Position numbers and translations under genes: made by a program. Below the pieces are notes generated by a model, which had not been told where the DNA came from, searched no databases, and saw only the letters and a program-made list of their open reading frames with translations. A DNA stretch of 24,461 nt from a virus: positions 1 to 24,461 of the IMG/VR virus record IMGVR_UViG_3300046007_004432. One strand, 5' to 3'. The first letter of the stretch is position 1; the number at the start of each line of letters is the position of its first letter. This document shows positions 20,572 through 24,461 of the stretch, in pieces.

Positions 20572-21073
20572 ATCCTCCAAAGGTGCCGACCTAGAACGAA
20601 ACATCTCCCGCCAGTTATCCCTATGGTGGAGCGACGGCAAAGCCGACGACTGGTTCTGGCGAGCCAGTCAATCTGGTGGCAGAGCCACCCAAAGGGCTAA
20701 GAAAGGGATGCGAACCCTGAACTCGGCGGGCGACTTGTGCGCCCAGTGTGCCGATGGGCAGAAACTACTGGATTTGATTACCTTTGAATTAAAGCGAGGG
20801 TATCCCAAGGTCAGCATAGCTGACGTGTTCGAAAAGAAGTCAGGAGGCTTCTACGACTTCATAGCACAAGCCGAGAAGTCTGCCAGCCTTGCAGGTACAC
20901 CTGCGTTCGCTGTCTTGCACAAGAGAGACAGACGGGATGCTGTGATCTACCTTAGCCCGCTCTACGGATCGTATCCGATCATTGACTCACTTGAATCCTT
21001 CTTGAATTTCACCAACCGAGAATGGCTCCTAGGACTCTGGGACACACACTATGCCGAAAAAACGACCCGTTAG
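20564..21073 (+). CDS. PD-(D/E)xK-like nuclease (Holliday junction resolvase-like candidate)
   Basis: A 169-residue protein read from GTG 20564, with GAGG about 7 bases upstream; a TTG at 20549 is an alternative. SSKGADLERNISRQLSLWW begins with a Glu in helix 1. WFWRASQSGGRATQ is a conserved-looking block, GDLCAQ supplies the Asp and FELKRG the E-x-K of the PD-(D/E)xK fold. Phage proteins of this pattern are predicted endonucleases near recombination genes. With FEN and RecA as neighbours a branched-DNA role is likely, but a restriction-like endonuclease cannot be ruled out. Confidence 0.6.
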   Translation: MGRSSKGADLERNISRQLSLWWSDGKADDWFWRASQSGGRATQRAKKGMRTLNSAGDLCAQCADGQKLLDLITFELKRGYPKVSIADVFEKKSGGFYDFIAQAEKSASLAGTPAFAVLHKRDRRDAVIYLSPLYGSYPIIDSLESFLNFTNREWLLGLWDTHYAEKTTR

Positions 21074-21551
21074 AAAGCCTTTGCATGAGTTCGTGCGATA
21101 CGCACAGGCGTTCCCTGCCCAGGCCAGAATTCTGGCCAACTTCGACAAGAGACATAACCCCTCCCCGATGTCACTTCGGGAGTGGAAATGGACCCTAGCC
21201 GAGGAGCAGGTAGACATTCTGTGCTACGTGGCTCTGCATGGCAAACAGAATAGTGTCTGTGGCTACCTGCTAGTGGGACCGGGCTCGGCAACGAGCGTGT
21301 CTATCTTGAACGTGTTCGTGGAGCCCGAACTACGGAAGTGTGGAATCGGAACCCGATTACTGCTTACCCTGCTAGGGGACTTGACCCCCGATGTAGCTCG
21401 GATCAACTTCGTAGTCCCAGAGGATGATCTTGACTTGCAATTGTTCCTACGGACGGTAGGCTTTAAGGCTCGGTTGCCTCTGAAGGCGGAAGCCTTCCCT
21501 GGGCGGGCGAATGAAACGGGAATCAAGTTTACCTACAAGATTACGGAATAG
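21051..21551 (+). CDS. GNAT family N-acetyltransferase
   Basis: A 166-residue protein. ILNVFVEPELRKCGIGTRLL contains the acetyl-CoA binding R-x-x-G-x-G/A motif (RKCGIGT), followed by INFVVPEDDLDLQLFLRTVG and FKAR, the usual end of the GNAT core. The N-terminal 60 residues (KKRPVRKPLHEFVRYAQAFP) are basic. Phage GNATs may modify host proteins, small molecules or DNA-base precursors; the substrate is not visible. ATG 21051 overlaps the nuclease gene by 23 bases. It contains the 16-nt palindrome at 21122. Confidence 0.7.
   Translation: MPKKRPVRKPLHEFVRYAQAFPAQARILANFDKRHNPSPMSLREWKWTLAEEQVDILCYVALHGKQNSVCGYLLVGPGSATSVSILNVFVEPELRKCGIGTRLLLTLLGDLTPDVARINFVVPEDDLDLQLFLRTVGFKARLPLKAEAFPGRANETGIKFTYKITE
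21122..21137. repeat. Perfect 16-nt palindrome inside the acetyltransferase gene
   Basis: GGCCAGAATTCTGGCC is self-complementary over 16 nt, in the codons for QARILANF. A second 16-nt palindrome lies in the polymerase gene at 13432. No role known. Confidence 0.6.
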
Positions 21552-21555
21552 AAAT

Positions 21556-22380
21556 ATGACTTGGGAAAAGCTACCTAACTGTAAACTAGGGCAAGGCGAC
21601 TGCCTTGAGTTGATGAAGGGGATACCGGAGGGTATGGTAGATTTGACTGTTACCAGTCCTCCGTATGACAATCTCCGCACCTACAACGGCACGTTGGAGT
21701 GGGGAGAGCATGTATGGAAGCCTGTACTAGAATCGCTGTTCCGTGTAACCAAGGTTGGAGGCGTCGTGGTCTGGGTAGTGAATGACGCCACGATCAAGGG
21801 AAGCGAAACGGGAACCAGTTTTCGACAGGCGTTGTACGCCAAGGAAATTGGGTTCAATCTACACGATACGATGATTTGGCATAAACCGAACCCAATACCA
21901 AGAACGCACAACAGGTACGAGCAGGCGTTTGAGTTCATGTTCGTGTTCGCAAAGGAATCCCCTAAAGCGTGGAATCCCATAAAAGTACCGAGCAAACTAG
22001 CAGGAAAAAAAAGAACAGGGACCATACAAAAAGACGCTAGCGGAAAACGAAGCGAAAAGAACCTTGGTGGCTGCGTAGCAGCCACCAAGCAAGCAGCGAA
22101 TGTTTGGAGTATGGTCAATGGCGAAAAGTCTGAGCACCCTGCCGTATTCCCTCTAGCCTTGGCACAAGACCACATCCTATCCTGGTCCAACGAGAACGAC
22201 GTAATCCTTGACCCGTTCCTCGGTTCCGGCACTACCGGAGCAGCCTGCGTAAATCTCAATCGCCGATTCATCGGCATCGAGAAGGACGCCACGTACTTCG
22301 CCATAGCGAAGGATCGGATACAAAAGGCAATCGACGCTAAAGCGTCCACCAAGTCAGAGGAAACACCAGATGCAGTTTAA
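21556..22380 (+). CDS. DNA methyltransferase (beta-type, SPPY)
   Basis: A 274-residue methyltransferase. VDLTVTSPPYDNLRTYNG holds catalytic motif IV (SPPY, residues 34-37) and DPFLGSGTTGAACVNLNRRF near the C-terminus is motif I for S-adenosylmethionine. Motif IV before motif I gives the beta order; SPPY is most common in N4-cytosine enzymes and some N6-adenine ones. No partner restriction gene is nearby, so it is probably an orphan that protects phage DNA. ATG 21556 is chosen over 21511, which would overlap the GNAT gene. A 12-bp perfect hairpin lies in its coding sequence at 22063. Confidence 0.85.
   Translation: MTWEKLPNCKLGQGDCLELMKGIPEGMVDLTVTSPPYDNLRTYNGTLEWGEHVWKPVLESLFRVTKVGGVVVWVVNDATIKGSETGTSFRQALYAKEIGFNLHDTMIWHKPNPIPRTHNRYEQAFEFMFVFAKESPKAWNPIKVPSKLAGKKRTGTIQKDASGKRSEKNLGGCVAATKQAANVWSMVNGEKSEHPAVFPLALAQDHILSWSNENDVILDPFLGSGTTGAACVNLNRRFIGIEKDATYFAIAKDRIQKAIDAKASTKSEETPDAV
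22063..22089 (+). repeat. 12-bp perfect hairpin within the methyltransferase gene
   Basis: CTTGGTGGCTGC (22063-22074) pairs exactly with GCAGCCACCAAG (22078-22089) around loop GTA. The 27 bases are nine whole codons for LGGCVAATK, between motif IV and motif I. It is the longest hairpin in the window and has no T-run after it. It could be an operator for autoregulation by the enzyme, or an RNA structure. Confidence 0.7.
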
Positions 22381-23395
22381 CCGACAAACCCTGCTCAGGA
22401 TCTTAGAGTCCTGCTCAGCAGGACTAAACACCAAAGACTCAGCGGAGCAGAGTTCCTGCTTCGTTTTCAACGAAGGCATAGTCACGACATACAACGGCGA
22501 GATCCTGTGCCAAGCGTTGCTCTGCAACGACGAGGGAGAGAAGCTAATGTGCCACGGTGCTTTGCCTGCAAAGCCTTTGGTTGAGACTTTAAGGAAATCA
22601 CCGGACGAAATGCTGAACGTCGTAGCCGAGGAATCGTCGATAACGATTAAGGGCACTGGACGTAAGCAACGCCTAACCATGTCCACCGATGTTCTACTCG
22701 ACATTAGCGAAGTTGAGCAACCGTCCGTATTCACGGACCTGCCTCCTGTGTTCAGTGAGGCACTAGCCTTAGCGGCGGGTATAACCGCCAAGAAGGACGA
22801 TAACTTCGCCCTTAACTGCATAGCCGTAACCCCCAAAGGGTTGCAGGCAACTAATAGGCATCAAGCCCTACGCTACCTAGTAGCCACGGGCAGGGATGCT
22901 GGGACCGTGCTTGTACGAGGCGAAAGCATCAAGCCGGTCACCGGACTAGGACTCGCTAAAGCGAGCTATGGTACTGAGTTCGTTTGGTTTCAGACCTACT
23001 CGGGCACTAAGGTCGCTGTGCGACTACTAGATGCTGAGTACCCGAATCTATCGGAGATATTCTCCCAAGAGACTGTGGCTGAGTTCGAGATGCCTCGAAC
23101 CGTAGCCGATGTAGTCCAGAGAGCTATTCCGTTCGTAGCTGAGAATGCCTCGGGTAAGATAGTCGAAGTTCGCCTAGCGGACCATGTGCTTACGGTGCGT
23201 GCACAGAACGCCTATGGTGACTTCTACGAAGAGAAGCAGGTTACCTATGCCGGGAAGCCGATAGGCTTCACTATGAATCCAGAGTCCTTGGCAGAGTTGC
23301 TTAGGTCCAATGGTAAAATTGAAGTAACGCCAGCGTCCTTACGGACCAAGGGCGATGGGTATTGTTTGGTCGTAAGTGCAGAGGTGGAAGTATGA
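22370..23395 (+). CDS. Sliding clamp (DNA polymerase III beta-like)
   Basis: A 341-residue protein, close to the length of bacterial DnaN (about 365). Repeated beta-alpha segments fit three clamp domains: CFVFNEGIVTTYNGEILCQA with LPAKPLVETLRKSPDE, then ALALAAGITAKKDDNFALNC with GLQATNRHQALRYL (the DnaN 'TD.hRL' position), and VRLLDAEYPNLSEIF, followed by FTMNPESLAELLRSNGKIEV. It encircles DNA and tethers the polymerase; the loader is encoded at 15108. ATG 22370 overlaps the methyltransferase stop by 11 bases. Similarity to DnaN is by fold pattern rather than identity. Confidence 0.65.
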   Translation: MQFNRQTLLRILESCSAGLNTKDSAEQSSCFVFNEGIVTTYNGEILCQALLCNDEGEKLMCHGALPAKPLVETLRKSPDEMLNVVAEESSITIKGTGRKQRLTMSTDVLLDISEVEQPSVFTDLPPVFSEALALAAGITAKKDDNFALNCIAVTPKGLQATNRHQALRYLVATGRDAGTVLVRGESIKPVTGLGLAKASYGTEFVWFQTYSGTKVAVRLLDAEYPNLSEIFSQETVAEFEMPRTVADVVQRAIPFVAENASGKIVEVRLADHVLTVRAQNAYGDFYEEKQVTYAGKPIGFTMNPESLAELLRSNGKIEVTPASLRTKGDGYCLVVSAEVEV

Positions 23396-23736
23396 CCGAA
23401 ATGCCCAATCCCCAGAAGTACGAGCAGAGGGAGTGTCGGGATTACGAAGTAGTCGTATCTGACCGGATTGCACTTGCTCAGATAGCTGTCAAAGTATTAG
23501 ATAACATAATGCTAAAGCAGGCATATCCGGTCATTAGTGACCGGATGGATGCGCCCGAGATCCCGTTGACCGCACAAGAGCACAGCACCTTAGATTCCGC
23601 TTTGCGGTATCTACAGAGGCAGTTCGACGACGGACATCGAGATACTTCGGTAGAACCGAAGCGGGTCGAAAAGATCAATGTCCTAGAGTACCCAACACCA
23701 AGCCCTGCTGAAGCAACCACTCCTGCGAGTTCGTAA
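23392..23736 (+). CDS. Hypothetical protein
   Basis: A 114-residue acidic protein (MTEMPNPQKYEQRECRDYEV to SPAEATTPASS) starting in an ATGA overlap with the clamp gene. It has a helical middle (IALAQIAVKVLDNIMLKQ, STLDSALRYLQRQFDDGH) and a Pro/Ala/Thr tail that is probably disordered. No domain recognised. It contains a 9-bp hairpin (23525-23546) and a 7-bp one (23645-23661), and overlaps the next start by TAATG. Confidence 0.55.
   Translation: MTEMPNPQKYEQRECRDYEVVVSDRIALAQIAVKVLDNIMLKQAYPVISDRMDAPEIPLTAQEHSTLDSALRYLQRQFDDGHRDTSVEPKRVEKINVLEYPTPSPAEATTPASS
23525..23546 (+). repeat. 9-bp perfect hairpin in coding sequence
   Basis: ATCCGGTCA (23525-23533), loop TTAG, TGACCGGAT (23538-23546). 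No T-run follows. With the hairpins at 20155 and 22063 it is among the three longest stems in the window. Confidence 0.6.
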
Positions 23737-24461
23737 TGTTCCAGTTTTTTTCGACTTCCCCAGAATCCAAGCCTAGATCACTCCTACCGGAGTGTCAGGC
23801 TTGTGGATTGCTTAGGCAATGCAACCACGGGAAACAGGCACCTGTTCGCAAGGGCAAGACGGTTATCATCGTCAATGGCCCCGGCGAAGACTCACCTAAA
23901 GGTCTTGCCAAGCAAGACAAGCTGGACGGAGTTCTCCGTCGCTTCGGTCTGTCCTCGGATGAGTTCACCTTGATTCCCGCTGCTGCTTGCCCGGTAACGG
24001 GCGCGGAGCCTAAGAATACCCCGTGGCAGCATTGTCAGCCGCTAATGATTCATGAGATCAAGAAGCTGAATCCAGAGAAGATCATAGTCTATGGGAAGCG
24101 AGCACTCGCTTCTGTGGTGCAATGGCTCTGGGGAGAGCCTGCCGGTTTACCGGATAACTGGTACGGGCGTAGGATTCCCTCTCGGGAATTGAACGCTTGG
24201 GTATTCCCGGTCGGAGCTAAGGGCATCCAAGCTAATCCCAAGGTAGCCCAGATTTATTTGTACAAGGGCCTTGACATGGCCCTGAAGCAAGAGGGTCGTC
24301 CCTACGACCATGTGCCTGACTATGGTAAAATGGTTAAGATTTCCTATGACGAAGACGAGATTCGGCGTATGCTGGCTAAAGCCAGCCAGTCGCCCCTGTC
24401 TGCGCCTGACTATGAAACCAATTGCCTGAAGCCAGAGAAGCACCGCAGCAAGGTCTATACC
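23736..24461 (+). CDS. UDG-like domain with start of a 3'-5' exonuclease (split polymerase N-terminal part), 3'-truncated
   Basis: The frame opens with ATG in a TAATG junction and stays open to the window end (242 codons). The first 190 residues resemble family 4-like uracil-DNA glycosylases: a Cys cluster CQACGLLRQC, VIIVNGPGEDSPKG (the GE.PG-like motif), LIPAAACPVTGAEPKNTPW and LNPEKIIVYGKRALASVV. After a linker, SAPDYETNCLKPEKH is exonuclease motif I (D-x-E), as in DnaQ-like proofreading domains. UDG-like plus exonuclease is the N-terminal arrangement of some phage family A polymerases; here the polymerase part is a separate gene 10 kb upstream. Glycosylase activity is not certain, since such domains can be structural. 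Confidence 0.75.
   Translation, partial: MFQFFSTSPESKPRSLLPECQACGLLRQCNHGKQAPVRKGKTVIIVNGPGEDSPKGLAKQDKLDGVLRRFGLSSDEFTLIPAAACPVTGAEPKNTPWQHCQPLMIHEIKKLNPEKIIVYGKRALASVVQWLWGEPAGLPDNWYGRRIPSRELNAWVFPVGAKGIQANPKVAQIYLYKGLDMALKQEGRPYDHVPDYGKMVKISYDEDEIRRMLAKASQSPLSAPDYETNCLKPEKHRSKVYT

Noticed and set aside
21681-22352. 223-codon leftward ORF opposite the methyltransferase
   Set aside because: The plus-strand frame has full methyltransferase motifs; the antisense frame has none and is a shadow.
1-24461. CRISPR array, insertion sequence or integrase with attachment site
   Set aside because: No regularly spaced direct repeats, transposase or integrase motifs seen; the hairpins differ in sequence and spacing.

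Overview
The window looks like the early and replication region of a tailed double-stranded DNA phage (or a prophage-derived or metagenomic relative) with roughly balanced base composition. Genes are tightly packed, with ATGA, TAATG and TAACATG junctions. There are three phage-type tRNAs, two free-standing HNH endonucleases and a nearly complete phage replisome. No structural, lysis or integrase gene is visible. The host cannot be named from this sequence.

Left arm (1-3170): a truncated gene and a Lar-like zinc-ribbon gene read rightward. They meet a leftward operon of metallophosphoesterase, a small HExxH metalloprotein and PhoH ATPase, which ends at a terminator whose loop is formed by the two overlapping stop codons. 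A rightward HNH gene sits inside this leftward operon with its own promoter and hairpin leader. A divergent control region at about 3071-3169 precedes a sigma-70-like gene.

Middle (3170-7063): sigma-like factor, a small 'PEGYE' paralogue, a SNF2-type helicase, an ORF with no visible start codon, a predicted exported trypsin-like protease, a small membrane protein, an unknown gene and a Gly/Lys-rich peptide. Next comes about 770 nt without protein genes (7064-7834). It carries tRNA-Leu(UAG), tRNA-Glu(UUC) and tRNA-Trp(CCA), separated by segments that fold strongly, including one with tRNA-like closing geometry.

Right arm (7835-24461, all rightward): DnaG-type primase, the second HNH module, DnaB-type helicase, a MazG-domain protein, a predicted secreted protein with three 20-residue repeats, family A DNA polymerase without an exonuclease domain, dNMP kinase, AAA+ clamp loader, a UvsY-like candidate, gp32-like SSB, RecA/UvsX-like recombinase, 5'-3' exonuclease, a PD-(D/E)xK-like nuclease, GNAT acetyltransferase, DNA methyltransferase, beta-clamp-like protein, and a truncated gene joining a uracil-DNA-glycosylase-like domain to the start of a 3'-5' exonuclease. 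The last gene looks like the missing N-terminal half of the polymerase.

Two signals go beyond gene content. First, tight perfect hairpins (stems of 6-12 bp, loops of 3-4 nt) occur throughout the coding DNA far more often than a rough random estimate predicts. Second, both HNH genes carry the same promoter-plus-hairpin leader, in which the TTGTC loop is conserved while the stem has changed in a compensatory way.
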